Assembly (NCBI GenBank): GCA_015056585.1
Contig: SVFZ01000033.1
Coordinates: 1-41,724 of the forward strand
From: Butyrivibrio sp.
GTDB lineage: Bacteria > Bacillota > Clostridia > Lachnospirales > Lachnospiraceae
Length of the DNA: 41,724 bases
Direction: 5' to 3'
In this document: piece by piece, positions 7,399 to 16,497 of the stretch
Position numbering within the stretch: the stretch's first letter is position 1
Layout: every line of letters begins with the position of its first letter
The notes under the pieces: model-generated
What the model was told of the DNA's origin: nothing
The model's database searches: none
What the model saw: the letters and a program-made list of their open reading frames with translations, nothing else
Translations under genes and position numbers: made by a program

Positions 7399-9192
7399 AT
7401 GACAGATAGATTACCAAAGAGAGAAGAAGTCGCTTTAGATCTCACATGGCGTCTTGAAGATATTTATGCTGATGAGGCAAAGTGGGAGGCTGAGCTTAAA
7501 AAAGTAGCAGAGGTTGCTGACAAGATCGCAGCTTATACAGGAAAGCTTTCAGAGGGTGCAAAGACTCTTCTGGAGGTTTGTAAGCTAAATGAAGAACTGA
7601 CTCTGCTCACAGACAAAGTTTATGGCTATGCTCACATGAGAGAGGACCAGGATACTGCTAATTCCAAGTATCAGGCATTTCAGCAAAGAGCAATGGCAGC
7701 TTATGTCGGAGCAGCTGAGAAGACTGCTTTTATGAGCCCTGAAATACTGGCTCTTTCTGATGAGGAACTGGAGAGGTTCTATGCAGAGGTTCCTGAACTC
7801 GACAGATATAAGAGAATGATTAGTGACATCAGAAGACTCAAGGACCACATGCTTTCAGCAGAGATGGAGCAGCTTCTTGCCAGCGCATCTGAGGTGCAGG
7901 GAGCATCACAGAAGGCATATGGCATGCTTTCAAATGCTGATCTTAAGTTTCCTTCAGTCAAGGACTCCAAGGGTGAAGAAGTTCAGCTTTCAAACGGAAG
8001 ATTTGTTCCTACTCAGATGTCCAAGGATAGAGCCCTTAGAAAAGCCAGCTTTGAGGCTTTCTATGGCAGATATGAGGAGTTCAAGAATACCTGGGCTTCC
8101 ATGTACGACGGAGAAGTAAAGGGACGTATTTTTGAGGCTAAGGCAAGAAAGTATAACTCAGCTTTTGAGGCAGCAGTTGACGGCAATAATGTTTCTCCTG
8201 CTGTTTGTGACAGCCTTTTCGAGTCAATCCATGACAACATGGACAAGATGCACAGATACGTATCACTTCGCAAGAAGCTTCTTGGTGTTGACGAGCTCCA
8301 TATGTACGATGTTTACGTAGGCATGCTTCCTGATTTTGATATGAAGGTTTCCTATGAGGAGGCAAAAGAGCTTTCACTTAAGGCTCTGGCTCCTCTTGGC
8401 GAGGATTACCTTGCAGTTGTAAAAGAGGCTTATGAGAACAGATGGATTGACGTTGTGGAGAATGAAGGAAAGCGCGGTGGCGCTTATTCAGGCGGCGTTT
8501 ACGACGTCCACCCATACATGCTTTTAAATTATAATGATACACTTGATGACGTATTTACACTTGTTCACGAGATGGGCCACTCAATGCACACCTGGTATTC
8601 CAACAAGGCTCAGCACATTCTGGACGCTGATTACAAGATCTTTGTTGCAGAGGTTGCATCAACAACAAACGAGGTTCTTCTTTATCATTACATGAAGGAT
8701 CATGCAAAGAGCCGCGAGGAGAAAGCGTTTATTATCAACCACTTCCTCGACAGCTTCAAGGGCACAATGTTCCGTCAGACCATGTTTGAGGAGTTTGAGA
8801 GAAAGACCTGTGAAATGGCTGAGGCCGGAACACCTCTTACAGCAGAGGCACTTTACGACGTATATCTTGACCTCAACAAGCAGTACTTTGGAAAAGACAT
8901 GATCTCTGATCCTCAGATTGGATGGGAGTGGTGCAGAATTCCGCACTTCTACTACAACTTCTATGTATATCAGTATGCAACAAGCTTTGCAGCAGCTGTA
9001 GCGATTGCAGACCGTATCCTCAAGGAGGGTGCTCCTGCAGTTGAGCAGTACAAGAAGTTCCTTTCAAGCGGATGCACACAGGATCCTGTAAGCCTTCTTA
9101 AGATTGCAGGCGTAGATCTTACGACCAAAGCTCCTATCGATTCAGCTCTTGCTGTATTTGGAGAGGCAATCACTGAAATGGAAAACATCTGA
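7399..9192 (+). CDS. pepF: Oligoendopeptidase F (M3 family)
   Basis: A 597-residue zinc metallopeptidase, the usual length for PepF. The N-terminal ~200 residues match the helical PepF domain (LTWRLEDIYADEAKWEAEL). The catalytic motif is VHEMGHSMHTWYS, with HEMGH at residues 390-394 and the third ligand in the downstream FVAEVASTTNEVLL helix. The family degrades peptides of about 7-17 residues in the cytoplasm. AAAGGGGAAG precedes the ATG. The only gap to the HAD gene is 103 bases and contains no clear terminator; a GCACATGTGC palindrome lies inside it. The codon usage is that of a well-expressed gene. Confidence 0.96.
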   Translation: MTDRLPKREEVALDLTWRLEDIYADEAKWEAELKKVAEVADKIAAYTGKLSEGAKTLLEVCKLNEELTLLTDKVYGYAHMREDQDTANSKYQAFQQRAMAAYVGAAEKTAFMSPEILALSDEELERFYAEVPELDRYKRMISDIRRLKDHMLSAEMEQLLASASEVQGASQKAYGMLSNADLKFPSVKDSKGEEVQLSNGRFVPTQMSKDRALRKASFEAFYGRYEEFKNTWASMYDGEVKGRIFEAKARKYNSAFEAAVDGNNVSPAVCDSLFESIHDNMDKMHRYVSLRKKLLGVDELHMYDVYVGMLPDFDMKVSYEEAKELSLKALAPLGEDYLAVVKEAYENRWIDVVENEGKRGGAYSGGVYDVHPYMLLNYNDTLDDVFTLVHEMGHSMHTWYSNKAQHILDADYKIFVAEVASTTNEVLLYHYMKDHAKSREEKAFIINHFLDSFKGTMFRQTMFEEFERKTCEMAEAGTPLTAEALYDVYLDLNKQYFGKDMISDPQIGWEWCRIPHFYYNFYVYQYATSFAAAVAIADRILKEGAPAVEQYKKFLSSGCTQDPVSLLKIAGVDLTTKAPIDSALAVFGEAITEMENI

Positions 9193-9230
9193 TAATTTGA
9201 TAATTCAAATTATGCAAATAGATAGTAAGT

Positions 9231-9785
9231 ATGAAGTATTTTTGGATGTATATAAAACAAACATTGCGGTTTGTACTTAAGCCAATGTCTTTTTTGCCCG
9301 CAATCATAATGATGTGCCTTATATTCGGATTTTCCGATCAGGATGCGATGACCAGCAGCGCTCTCAGCTATAAGGTGGGTGTTAAGGTCTTTTCCGTTGC
9401 CAATGATACCTTTGACAGAGGCTGGACCATGAAGCAGATTGAAAAGCTTTCCATGGAATCACAGTACTATATTAGGAAAACAGCCCATTTTACAGAGTAT
9501 TTTCTTCTTGGAGTATCAGTAGCCTTTCCCTTGTATGTGTACGGCCTTAGAGGAATATGGCTGGTGATCTGCGCTGGGGGCTTCTGCATCGCTTTCGCAG
9601 GGCTTGATGAGTACCATCAGTCTTTCAGCATAGGAAGAAGCCCGCAAAAAAAGGATGTTTTCATTGACAGCTGCGGCGCAGTGCTGGGCGTTATCATCAC
9701 AAGACTTGTATGTTGGACCGGAAGGATGACGATTTTCAGGCCTCTGTCCAATGAAAAAGTCAGAAAACAGGCAAAAAGTTGTTGA
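9231..9785 (+). CDS. VanZ-like family membrane protein
   Basis: A 184-residue membrane protein of the VanZ family. It has FGFSDQD after the first membrane segment, then RKTAHFTEYFLLGV, then the DEYHQSFSIGRSPQKKDVFIDSCGAVLG signature. About four hydrophobic segments are visible. VanZ-family proteins are linked to teicoplanin tolerance in some enterococci; in most genomes the function is unknown. The ribosome site is weak. The stop codon overlaps the -35 of the infC promoter, so the two transcription units are packed together. A small perfect hairpin (AATTTGA-TAAT-TCAAATT, 9193-9210) separates it from pepF. Confidence 0.85.
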   Translation: MKYFWMYIKQTLRFVLKPMSFLPAIIMMCLIFGFSDQDAMTSSALSYKVGVKVFSVANDTFDRGWTMKQIEKLSMESQYYIRKTAHFTEYFLLGVSVAFPLYVYGLRGIWLVICAGGFCIAFAGLDEYHQSFSIGRSPQKKDVFIDSCGAVLGVIITRLVCWTGRMTIFRPLSNEKVRKQAKSC

Positions 9786-9811
9786 CAAGAAATAAATAAT
9801 TGTGCTATATT
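9782..9811 (+). promoter_or_regulatory. Promoter of infC-rpmI-rplT
   Basis: TTGACA (9782-9787) and TATATT (9806-9811) are 18 bases apart, with a TGC extended -10 just before. The -35 overlaps the VanZ stop codon. Confidence 0.85.
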
Positions 9812-9817
9812 ACTTTA

Positions 9818-9960
9818 GTATTTGAAAACAAAGCAGAGTATCCACTCTCACCCTGCGGCGCAGCCAGCAGGCGTTAATATCTTTTCAAAACATATTTGTT
9901 TTTAGTTTTGATGTGATTTTAAGTGGATACATTTGCATGTATCCACTTTTTTAATTCTTT
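9818..9960 (+). promoter_or_regulatory. Ribosomal protein L20-type attenuation leader
   Basis: A ~143-base leader precedes infC. AAGTGGATACAT (9921-9932) pairs with ATGTATCCACTT (9937-9948) before six T, forming an intrinsic terminator. Upstream, GTATCCACT (9838-9846) is complementary to AGTGGATAC (9922-9930), so it can compete as an antiterminator. A GC-rich segment (CCCTGCGGCGCAGCCAGCAGG) lies between. In low-GC Gram-positives, L20 binds such leaders and represses its own operon by termination. The pairing is seen directly; L20 control is by analogy. Confidence 0.82.
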
Positions 9961-9974
9961 GGAGGGACAAAACC

Positions 9975-10484
9975 ATTAGCGAATTATATATTAACGAGCA
10001 GATCAGAGCTAAAGAGGTAAGAGTTATCGGTATTGATGGGGAGCAGCTTGGTGTTATGCCTATTCAGGACGCCAGGAACATCGCTGATGAAGAGGGCGTT
10101 GATCTTGTTATGATCGCACCTACAGCAAAGCCGCCTGTTTGCAGAGTTGTTGACTACGGCAAGTTCAAGTATGAGCAGCTTCGCAAGGAGAAGGAAGCCA
10201 AGAAGAAACAGAAGACAGTCGAGATCAAGGAGATCAGACTTTCTCCGAATATCGATACCAATGATCTTAATACTAAGGTTAACGCAGCCAAGAAATTCCT
10301 TGAGAAAGGAAATCGTGTAAAGATCACACTTCGTTTCCGCGGACGTGAGATGGCTCATATGGGAGCAAGCGTACATATTCTTACTGACTTTGCCGAGGCA
10401 CTTGCAGATGTTGCAGTTGTTGAGAAACAGCCTAAGGTTGAGGGACGTTCTATGACTATGTTCCTTGCTGAGAAGAAGAACTGA
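9975..10484 (+). CDS. infC: Translation initiation factor IF-3
   Basis: A 169-residue IF3: the N-domain starts SELYINEQIRAKEVRVIG and contains the linker VVDYGKFKYEQLRKEKEAKKKQ; the C-domain contains IRLSPNIDTNDLNTK and TLRFRGREMAH. IF3 binds the 30S subunit, prevents premature 50S joining and proofreads the start codon. The start is placed at the AUU codon 9975-9977, eight bases after GGAGGG, the classic infC arrangement in which IF3 limits its own translation. The longer frame from TTG 9933 begins inside the leader terminator stem and is rejected. It is first in the infC-rpmI-rplT operon. Confidence 0.95.
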   Translation: MSELYINEQIRAKEVRVIGIDGEQLGVMPIQDARNIADEEGVDLVMIAPTAKPPVCRVVDYGKFKYEQLRKEKEAKKKQKTVEIKEIRLSPNIDTNDLNTKVNAAKKFLEKGNRVKITLRFRGREMAHMGASVHILTDFAEALADVAVVEKQPKVEGRSMTMFLAEKKN

Positions 10485-10582
10485 TTAAGATTTTTGCCAA
10501 TTTATTGGTTAAAAATAAAAGATATGCATCATTATGCGTATCATGATTACAAAATTTATGCATCAATAGGAGGATTTAAGTT

Positions 10583-10783
10583 ATGCAGCAAAAGATGAAG
10601 ACAAAGAGAGCTGCTGCCAAGAGATTCAAAGTTACTGGCACAGGTAAGCTCATGAGAAACAAAGCGTATAAGCGCCACATCTTAACAAAGAAGTCCACTA
10701 AGAGAAAGAGAAACTTAAGACATGCTGGACTTGTTGACGCTACAAATGTAAAGGCAATGAAGAGCATTCTTCCTTACGCATAA
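10583..10783 (+). CDS. rpmI: 50S ribosomal protein L35
   Basis: A 66-residue basic protein beginning [22 protein letters not shown] and containing [16 protein letters not shown], the diagnostic L35 motifs and length. It is a structural protein of the large ribosomal subunit. AGGAGG precedes the ATG. It is the second gene of the infC operon, 98 bases after infC, and is expected to be controlled by the upstream L20 leader. Confidence 0.98.
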   Translation: MQQKMKTKRAAAKRFKVTGTGKLMRNKAYKRHILTKKSTKRKRNLRHAGLVDATNVKAMKSILPYA

Positions 10784-10838
10784 TTATTGATCGCGTAGGA
10801 CAGTTCGGTATTAGTTATTATTTTAGGAGGATATTAAG

Positions 10839-11195
10839 ATGGCAAGAGTTAAAGGTGCATTAAATGCCAAGAAGAAGCACAATAGAGTATTAAAACTGGC
10901 AAAGGGCTACAGAGGAGCAAGATCCAAGCAGTACAGAGTAGCTAAGCAGTCAGTTATGAGAGCACTTACATCAGCTTTCGCTGGTCGTAAGCAGAAGAAG
11001 AGAGATATGAGATCTCTCTGGATCACACGTATCAACGCAGCAGCTAGAATCAATGGCCTTTCATACAGCAACATGATGCATGGTCTTAAGCTTGCTGGTG
11101 TAGACATCAACAGAAAGATGCTTGCTGAGCTTGCAGTAAACGATCCTGATGGATTCAAGACACTTGCAGAGCTTGCAAAGACAAAGATTGCATAA
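10839..11195 (+). CDS. rplT: 50S ribosomal protein L20
   Basis: A 118-residue protein with the full L20 pattern: [33 protein letters not shown] at the start, [21 protein letters not shown] in the middle and the [17 protein letters not shown] helix near the end. L20 is an early 23S rRNA-binding assembly protein and, in related bacteria, the autogenous repressor of this operon through the leader at 9818-9960. AGGAGG precedes the ATG. An intrinsic terminator follows 55 bases later. Confidence 0.98.
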   Translation: MARVKGALNAKKKHNRVLKLAKGYRGARSKQYRVAKQSVMRALTSAFAGRKQKKRDMRSLWITRINAAARINGLSYSNMMHGLKLAGVDINRKMLAELAVNDPDGFKTLAELAKTKIA

Positions 11196-11250
11196 TAAAT
11201 GTGAACATGGAAACTTTTGTTGTAAAAAAAGTTTTTATAGGATAAAATTA

Positions 11251-11282
11251 AGGAGTATCGAGAAATCGATACTCCTTTTTTC
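11251..11282 (+). terminator. Terminator of the infC operon
   Basis: AGGAGTATCGA pairs perfectly with TCGATACTCCT around a GAAA tetraloop, followed by a run of T. Strong intrinsic terminator. Confidence 0.92.
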
Positions 11283-11369
11283 GAGCATTTTTTATTGTAT
11301 AGCAGATAATAAACCTTATTATTGTTTGCTGCAAAATGCTTTATTAAGAATAGTAAGAGGAGGCAACAA

Positions 11370-12863
11370 ATGTCTAAGCTAAGCAGTATTGAGCCAAAAG
11401 AAGTCTTTGGCTTTTTTGAAAATCTGTGTGATATTCCGCATGGATCGGGAAATCTTCAACAGATAAGCGATTTTCTTGTTTCTTTTGCAAAGGAAAGAAA
11501 TCTTGAAGTTACTCAGGATAAGGAACTTAATGTGATAATTAAAGCTCCCGGAAGTAAGGGCTATGAGGACAAAGCACCTGTAATACTTCAGGGACATATG
11601 GATATGGTTGCGGTGAAAAATGACGACTGCGACATTGATATGAAGAAAGATGGTCTCAGGGTTACAACAGACGGAGAGTATGTGTGGGCTGAGGGCACAA
11701 GTCTTGGCGGAGATGACGGAATTGCCGTGGCTTACTGTCTGGCACTTCTTGATTCCAAGGATATTCCGCATCCACCTCTTGAAGTTGTGATAACCACCAA
11801 TGAAGAGACCGGAATGTTCGGCGCTGCAGCGATTGACTTATCTTCCCTAAAGGGCAGACAGATGATCAACATCGACAACGAGAAGGAGGGACAGTTCATC
11901 ACAAGCTGCGCAGGTGGAGCAAGAGTTTATTCGGTGCTTGATCTGGAGCAGGAAGAGGTGCAGGGAGAAAAATGCAGAGTTTCAGTAAAGGGACTCCTTG
12001 GTGGTCACTCCGGAGAAATGATAAAGTGCGGAAGAGGAAATGCCAATGTAATTCTGGCAAGAGCCTTGCAGGATGCTATTTTTGCAGTAGCCGGCGGAAA
12101 AACTGATGATAATTCATTCTATATGAAAGGCTGTGAGAATTCAGACCTTAAGATAATCAGTGTAAACGGTGGTGTGGCAGATAATGCTATTCCAAGTTCC
12201 TCAGAGGCAGAAATTGTGGTTTCAAAAAATTGCATAGATGCGGTAAAGAGCAGTATTGCAAAGACTCTGCTTGAACTAAAGGGCGAGCTTGAGAGTAAAG
12301 ATGACGGCATTGATATTTCTTTTGACACACTTGAAAGCGGCTCATTTACAGCATTTACAGCAAAAGATTCACTAAAGATCTGCAGAATGATAAACACAGA
12401 GCCGGACGGAGTACAGGCTATGAGCGCAGCTGTTCCGGGCCTTGTAGAGACATCACTTAACCTTGGGATTCTTAAGACCGAAGGAAAAAAAGTCACGATA
12501 GAGCAGTCTGTCCGCAGCAGCGTAGAAACTTCCAAGAAAACACTGATCCACAAGCTTCTTACAATCGGGGGAATGTTTGGAGCTGAAGTTTCGGTCAGTG
12601 GTAATTATCCGGGATGGAAGTACAGACAGCATTCAGAGCTTCGTGATCACATGGTTTTAGTCTACAAAAAGCTCTACGGTAAAGAGCCTGAGCTTATGGC
12701 GATCCATGCAGGTCTTGAATGTGGAATACTTAGTGAGAAAATTGATGATCTTGACTGCATCTCCATAGGACCGGATATGCAGGATATTCATTCAGCAAAA
12801 GAGAAGCTTTCCGTTAAATCAACTGCAAACGTATGGGAATACTTAAAAGCAGTTTTGGCCTGA
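11370..12863 (+). CDS. pepD: Aminoacyl-histidine dipeptidase (M20)
   Basis: A 497-residue cytosolic metallo-dipeptidase, close to the length of PepD. Metal-binding motifs are visible: VILQGHMDMVAVK (His, Asp), SLGGDDGIAVAY (bridging Asp), TTNEETGMFGA (catalytic and metal Glu), NIDNEKEG, and a C-terminal AIHAGLECG and SIGPDMQDIHS. The central ~200 residues form the inserted lid domain. The family cleaves Xaa-His dipeptides such as carnosine and often other dipeptides. The start at 11370 follows AGAGGAGG; the longer frame lacks a ribosome site. It leads a TetR regulator by 21 bases and an alpha-galactosidase beyond that, so the three probably form an operon. Confidence 0.93.
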   Translation: MSKLSSIEPKEVFGFFENLCDIPHGSGNLQQISDFLVSFAKERNLEVTQDKELNVIIKAPGSKGYEDKAPVILQGHMDMVAVKNDDCDIDMKKDGLRVTTDGEYVWAEGTSLGGDDGIAVAYCLALLDSKDIPHPPLEVVITTNEETGMFGAAAIDLSSLKGRQMINIDNEKEGQFITSCAGGARVYSVLDLEQEEVQGEKCRVSVKGLLGGHSGEMIKCGRGNANVILARALQDAIFAVAGGKTDDNSFYMKGCENSDLKIISVNGGVADNAIPSSSEAEIVVSKNCIDAVKSSIAKTLLELKGELESKDDGIDISFDTLESGSFTAFTAKDSLKICRMINTEPDGVQAMSAAVPGLVETSLNLGILKTEGKKVTIEQSVRSSVETSKKTLIHKLLTIGGMFGAEVSVSGNYPGWKYRQHSELRDHMVLVYKKLYGKEPELMAIHAGLECGILSEKIDDLDCISIGPDMQDIHSAKEKLSVKSTANVWEYLKAVLA

Positions 12864-12884
12864 AGTGGCAAAGGAGGTATGAGG

Positions 12885-13445
12885 GTGCAGGAAACCAGAC
12901 AGCAGATAATGGACGCAGTTATCGATCAGTTCAACAAAAAAGGATTGAAGTTTACCATGGATGATATTTCCAAGGAACTTCACATCAGCAAAAAGACTAT
13001 CTATAAAGAGTTTTATGATAAGGATGAACTCTTTTTTGCCACAGTAGATTACGGCTTTTCTGCAATCAAGCAGAAGGAGGCTGAGATCATCGCAGATGAT
13101 TCCCTTGATCTTGTTACCAAGATTGCAAGGCTGATTGTTTGCCTTCCTGATAATTACAAGAACATCGATTTCAGAAGAGTGTACCAGATCAAAGAGAAAT
13201 ATCCCAAGGTATACATGAAGTTTGCCGAGAGAATTGAGAGTGATTGGGGCGAGACCGAGAAGCTCCTTAACAAGGCTATGGATCAGGGGCTGCTAAAAAG
13301 AGTTCCTTTCCCTCTTATAAAGCTTATGGTAGAGGGAGCTATCGAGAAGTTTTTAAGTTCCAATGAATTGTCAAAAACAGATTTCAGCTATGAGCAGTCA
13401 TTAAACAGCATGATCGATATCATTATCAACGGGCTGAAGGTCTGA
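12885..13445 (+). CDS. TetR/AcrR family transcriptional regulator
   Basis: About 186 residues. The N-terminal helix-turn-helix is clear: RQQIMDAVIDQFNKKGLKFTMDDISKELHISKKTIYKEFYDKDELF, the standard TetR DNA-binding pattern. The C-terminal ligand-binding domain is not recognisable by sequence, so the inducer is unknown. GTG at 12885 is preferred, seven bases after AGGAGG; an ATG at 12879 lies only one base after AGGAGG, too close for normal use, and would add two residues. It sits between pepD and an alpha-galactosidase in the same orientation and may control this transcript, but no divergent target gene indicates its operator. Confidence 0.88.
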   Translation: MQETRQQIMDAVIDQFNKKGLKFTMDDISKELHISKKTIYKEFYDKDELFFATVDYGFSAIKQKEAEIIADDSLDLVTKIARLIVCLPDNYKNIDFRRVYQIKEKYPKVYMKFAERIESDWGETEKLLNKAMDQGLLKRVPFPLIKLMVEGAIEKFLSSNELSKTDFSYEQSLNSMIDIIINGLKV

Positions 13446-13463
13446 TTTAGCGGAGGGGTTATA

Positions 13464-15887
13464 ATGATATATTCTGATGGGAATATATTTCTTTTACAAA
13501 CATATAATACGTCCTACATGTTCAGAAAGATAAAATCAGGACATCTTGAGCACCTTCATTACGGAAGCTCACTTCTTTCTAAGGAAGCCTATAAAAAGGC
13601 TCTTTCCGGTGGCGGACTTAAGGAGGCATTTTTAGCCGGTCGTGACGGGATTATCAGCATGGCGGAAGCCATCGCGCCCAAGCACTATTTTGGCGGCGGT
13701 AATATGAATGCCTACTCAGATGAACACAGCGATGTCTTTCTGGAGATGCTGGGCCTTGAAATCTCATCTTTTGGTAAGGGAGATATAAGAGAGCCGTTTG
13801 TGGAAGTAAGCTATGCAGACGGCAACACAACCTGTGATTTTTTGTTTGATGGTTTTGAAATAAGAGACGGTAAATCTGCCCTTTCAACTCTTCCGTCATC
13901 CTATGATCACACCAAGGATACGGGAAGTGCCAATGACAAAGTGCAGGAACTGGTGGTGACACTTAAGGATAAGGACTATGACACAAGGCTTGTGCTGACC
14001 TACGCAGTATTTCCTTCCTGCGACATCATCACAAGAAGTGCAGTTTTGATCGGTGGGGGAAAAGAACCTGTAAGAATTGAAAGGCTTCTTAGCACTCAGG
14101 TTGATTTTGATACGCCTCTTCTTAAGATGACCTCTTTCCATGGAAGATGGGCAGATGAGATGGGGCTTTTTGAGTCGGTATGCAGCGGAGGAAAGGTTGT
14201 CTGCGAAGAACTCGCTGCAGGAGAGTCGGGATCAAGATCCAATCCTTTTGTGATGATAAGTGAAGTGGATGCAGGAGAACAGCACGGAGAGTGCTATGGC
14301 TTCAATCTTGTATACAGCGGCAATCACTACGAGGCACTTAGTTCAAACGGCAAAAATATGAGCCGCTTTGTTTCCGGTATTCAGCCAACAGGCTTTAACT
14401 GGCTGCTTAATCCCGGTGAAAAGTTTGAGGCTCCCGAGGCAGTTATGACCTTTTCGCCAAATGGATACCGTGGCATAAGCGCCAATATGCATGAGTTTGT
14501 CAGAAACCATATTGTCCGCGGCTCTTGGCGTGACAAGGAAAGACCAATCCTTATTAACAGCTGGGAAGCAGCGTACTTTAATTTCACGCAAGGGTCTTTA
14601 TTATCCCTGGCAAAAGAGGCTAAGAAGTGCGGAATTGAGCTGTTTGTAATGGATGATGGCTGGTTCGGAAACCGCAATGATGACAAGACTTCTCTTGGCG
14701 ACTGGTATGAGAACAAGAAAAAGCTCCCGGGCGGAATAAAAGAGCTGGCTGAGAAGATTACAAATCTTGGCATGATGTTCGGCATCTGGGTTGAGCCGGA
14801 GATGGTCAATGAGGAGAGTGATCTTTTTAAAGCACATCCTGACTGGGCTGTGTCGGTTCCTGGACATGCTCATTCAAAGGGCAGAAATCAGATGAATCTT
14901 GACCTTACAAGGACTGAGGTGCAGGACTATGTGATAGATGCCATGAAGAAGGTCTTTTCCGCAGGCAAGGTTTCTTACGTAAAGTGGGATATGAACAGGA
15001 TCTTTTCCGACAGGTTTTCCAAGGCGCTTTCGCCGGAAAGACAGGGAGAGTTCCAGCACCGCTATTATATTGGCCTTTACCGTATAATGAGAGAACTTAC
15101 GGAGAGCTTTCCGGAGATACTATTTGAAGGGTGTTCTGCCGGAGGCAACCGTTTTGATCTTGGTATTCTTTCGTATTTTCCTCAGATATGGGGAAGTGAT
15201 GATACGGACGGCTTTTGCAGACTTGATATCCAGAGAGGATACAGCTATGGATATCCGGCAAGCACAGTAGGAGCGCATGTTTCCGCATGTCCCAATCATC
15301 AGACACTAAACTCGCTTCCATTGGAGAGCAGGTTTGAGATAGCATGTCCCGGATGCTTCGGCTATGAGCTGAATCTCTGTGAGATGAGCGACAATGATAA
15401 GAAAACCGTTTGTGACCAGGTTGAGTTCTACAAGAAGTGGAGAGCTGTATTTCAGTTTGGCGATTATTACAGGCTTCCTGATGATAGCTACATGATAGTC
15501 AGCAGGGACAAAAAGCGGGGCTTATGCTTTATCGTTGAAAAAGGATCCCGCCCCAATAATGATTACCGTAAAATAAGGACTTATGGACTTGATGATGACA
15601 GAACCTATAACATCACAAACCGTGTTGTTCCTCTTAAACTCAAAGAGTTTGGAAGCCTCGTAAATGCCGTTGCGCCTGTACATGTAAAGCAGGACGGAAT
15701 TGTCCATAATATCATTGACAAGGTAGTGCACATGAATGGTGAGCAGCAGAAGGCTACCGCTACCGGAGCTGCGCTGAACAATCACGGGCTTGCTCTTAAT
15801 GCAAGCTTTGCGGGAGGCGGCTACAATGGCGAAACACGCATTATGCGCACCGGTGATACAAGGCTTTATATGTTCGAAGAAATATAA
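13464..15887 (+). CDS. Alpha-galactosidase (GH36, classical type)
   Basis: An 807-residue intracellular enzyme, somewhat longer than the usual ~730. The N-terminal ~330 residues are the beta-sandwich domain. The barrel has MDDGWFGNRNDD (Asp397-398), SLGDWYENKKKLPGG, the nucleophile in YVKWDMNR (Asp509), CSAGGNRFDLGILSYFPQIWGSDDTDG with the acid/base Asp579, and GYPASTVGAHVSACPNHQT. These are the canonical GH36 motifs. The enzyme releases alpha-1,6-linked galactose from melibiose, raffinose-family sugars and galactomannan fragments. It has no signal peptide, so its substrate must be imported. GGAGGGG precedes the ATG by six bases, 18 bases after the TetR gene. Confidence 0.95.
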   Translation: MIYSDGNIFLLQTYNTSYMFRKIKSGHLEHLHYGSSLLSKEAYKKALSGGGLKEAFLAGRDGIISMAEAIAPKHYFGGGNMNAYSDEHSDVFLEMLGLEISSFGKGDIREPFVEVSYADGNTTCDFLFDGFEIRDGKSALSTLPSSYDHTKDTGSANDKVQELVVTLKDKDYDTRLVLTYAVFPSCDIITRSAVLIGGGKEPVRIERLLSTQVDFDTPLLKMTSFHGRWADEMGLFESVCSGGKVVCEELAAGESGSRSNPFVMISEVDAGEQHGECYGFNLVYSGNHYEALSSNGKNMSRFVSGIQPTGFNWLLNPGEKFEAPEAVMTFSPNGYRGISANMHEFVRNHIVRGSWRDKERPILINSWEAAYFNFTQGSLLSLAKEAKKCGIELFVMDDGWFGNRNDDKTSLGDWYENKKKLPGGIKELAEKITNLGMMFGIWVEPEMVNEESDLFKAHPDWAVSVPGHAHSKGRNQMNLDLTRTEVQDYVIDAMKKVFSAGKVSYVKWDMNRIFSDRFSKALSPERQGEFQHRYYIGLYRIMRELTESFPEILFEGCSAGGNRFDLGILSYFPQIWGSDDTDGFCRLDIQRGYSYGYPASTVGAHVSACPNHQTLNSLPLESRFEIACPGCFGYELNLCEMSDNDKKTVCDQVEFYKKWRAVFQFGDYYRLPDDSYMIVSRDKKRGLCFIVEKGSRPNNDYRKIRTYGLDDDRTYNITNRVVPLKLKEFGSLVNAVAPVHVKQDGIVHNIIDKVVHMNGEQQKATATGAALNNHGLALNASFAGGGYNGETRIMRTGDTRLYMFEEI

Positions 15888-15900
15888 ATAAGAAATAAAA

Positions 15901-15945
15901 AAGGGGCTTCGCTTTAGATTAAATCCGGGCGAAGTCCCTTAATTT
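15901..15945. terminator. Bidirectional terminator between convergent genes
   Basis: AAGGGGCTTCGC (15901-15912) pairs with GCGAAGTCCCTT (15929-15940) with one G-U. A-rich sequence on the left and T-rich on the right allow termination on both strands, serving the alpha-galactosidase and the converging DUF1858 gene. Confidence 0.85.
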
Positions 15946-15976
15946 TGGATGTTTTGAAGTTGTTTCTTTTTTGTCC

Positions 15977-16288
15977 TTAAGCGTTGTGCTCAAGAAGATA
16001 GTCATTGAGTGCATCTGTAATCTCTTCACCATCGATGCCGTGTACTGCACACGCCTCAAGGAGAGACTCCATCTGTGAAGCAGGGCAGTGAATACATCCC
16101 ATGCCACACTCCATCAAAAACTGAGCAGCTAAAGGATGCTTGGTAATGATTTCTCCAACAAGCATATCAGGGGTTATAGGTGCGCCTTCTTTATTTTCTG
16201 AAGCAGCAGTTTCGTTCTTTAATTCTTCACTCACTTTTGAATCCTCACTTTCATTATCATTTCCAAAGAATAAATCTTTTAAAGACAT
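15977..16288 (-). CDS. DUF1858 domain protein (redox-disulfide type)
   Basis: A 103-residue protein. The C-terminal ~65 residues match DUF1858, the domain often associated with hybrid-cluster (prismane) proteins: ITPDMLVGEIITKHP, then ECGMGCIHCPASQMESL with the C-x-x-C pair, then AVHGIDGEEITDALNDYL. The N-terminal ~40 residues are acidic and low-complexity. The CxxC suggests a redox or metal role; the partner is unknown and no hybrid-cluster gene is in the window. The start at 16288 lies eight bases after GGAG; an upstream in-frame TTG would add seven residues but lacks a ribosome site. Confidence 0.85.
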   Translation of the reverse strand: MSLKDLFFGNDNESEDSKVSEELKNETAASENKEGAPITPDMLVGEIITKHPLAAQFLMECGMGCIHCPASQMESLLEACAVHGIDGEEITDALNDYLLEHNA

Positions 16289-16405
16289 ATCTTCATCTCC
16301 AATTTTCAAACTATAATAAATTGTGCAAAATGATTTTACTTCTTTTTTTCTTCTATTTCAACCCCCTAATGCACAAACGGCATGAAATCAGGGATTGTAG
16401 CTTTT

Positions 16406-16434
16406 TTGACACATAGGGAATATTATAATATAAT
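16406..16434 (+). promoter_or_regulatory. Perfect consensus sigma-A promoter
   Basis: TTGACA and TATAAT are separated by exactly 17 bases, matching consensus at all 12 positions. It gives a leader of ~57 bases before the ArsR-type gene. A second TATAAT overlaps five bases upstream. Such a strong promoter before a repressor gene suggests autoregulation. Confidence 0.88.
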
Positions 16435-16497
16435 AATTGCTGAAATATTTTATGTTTATTTAAATATTAAGAATAATCTAAATAGAAGGGGACAAAA

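Noticed and set aside
9933..9974. Upstream TTG start for infC giving 14 extra residues
   Set aside because: The extension is translated from the terminator stem, has no ribosome site and does not resemble IF3; ATT at 9975 has GGAGGG at ideal spacing.
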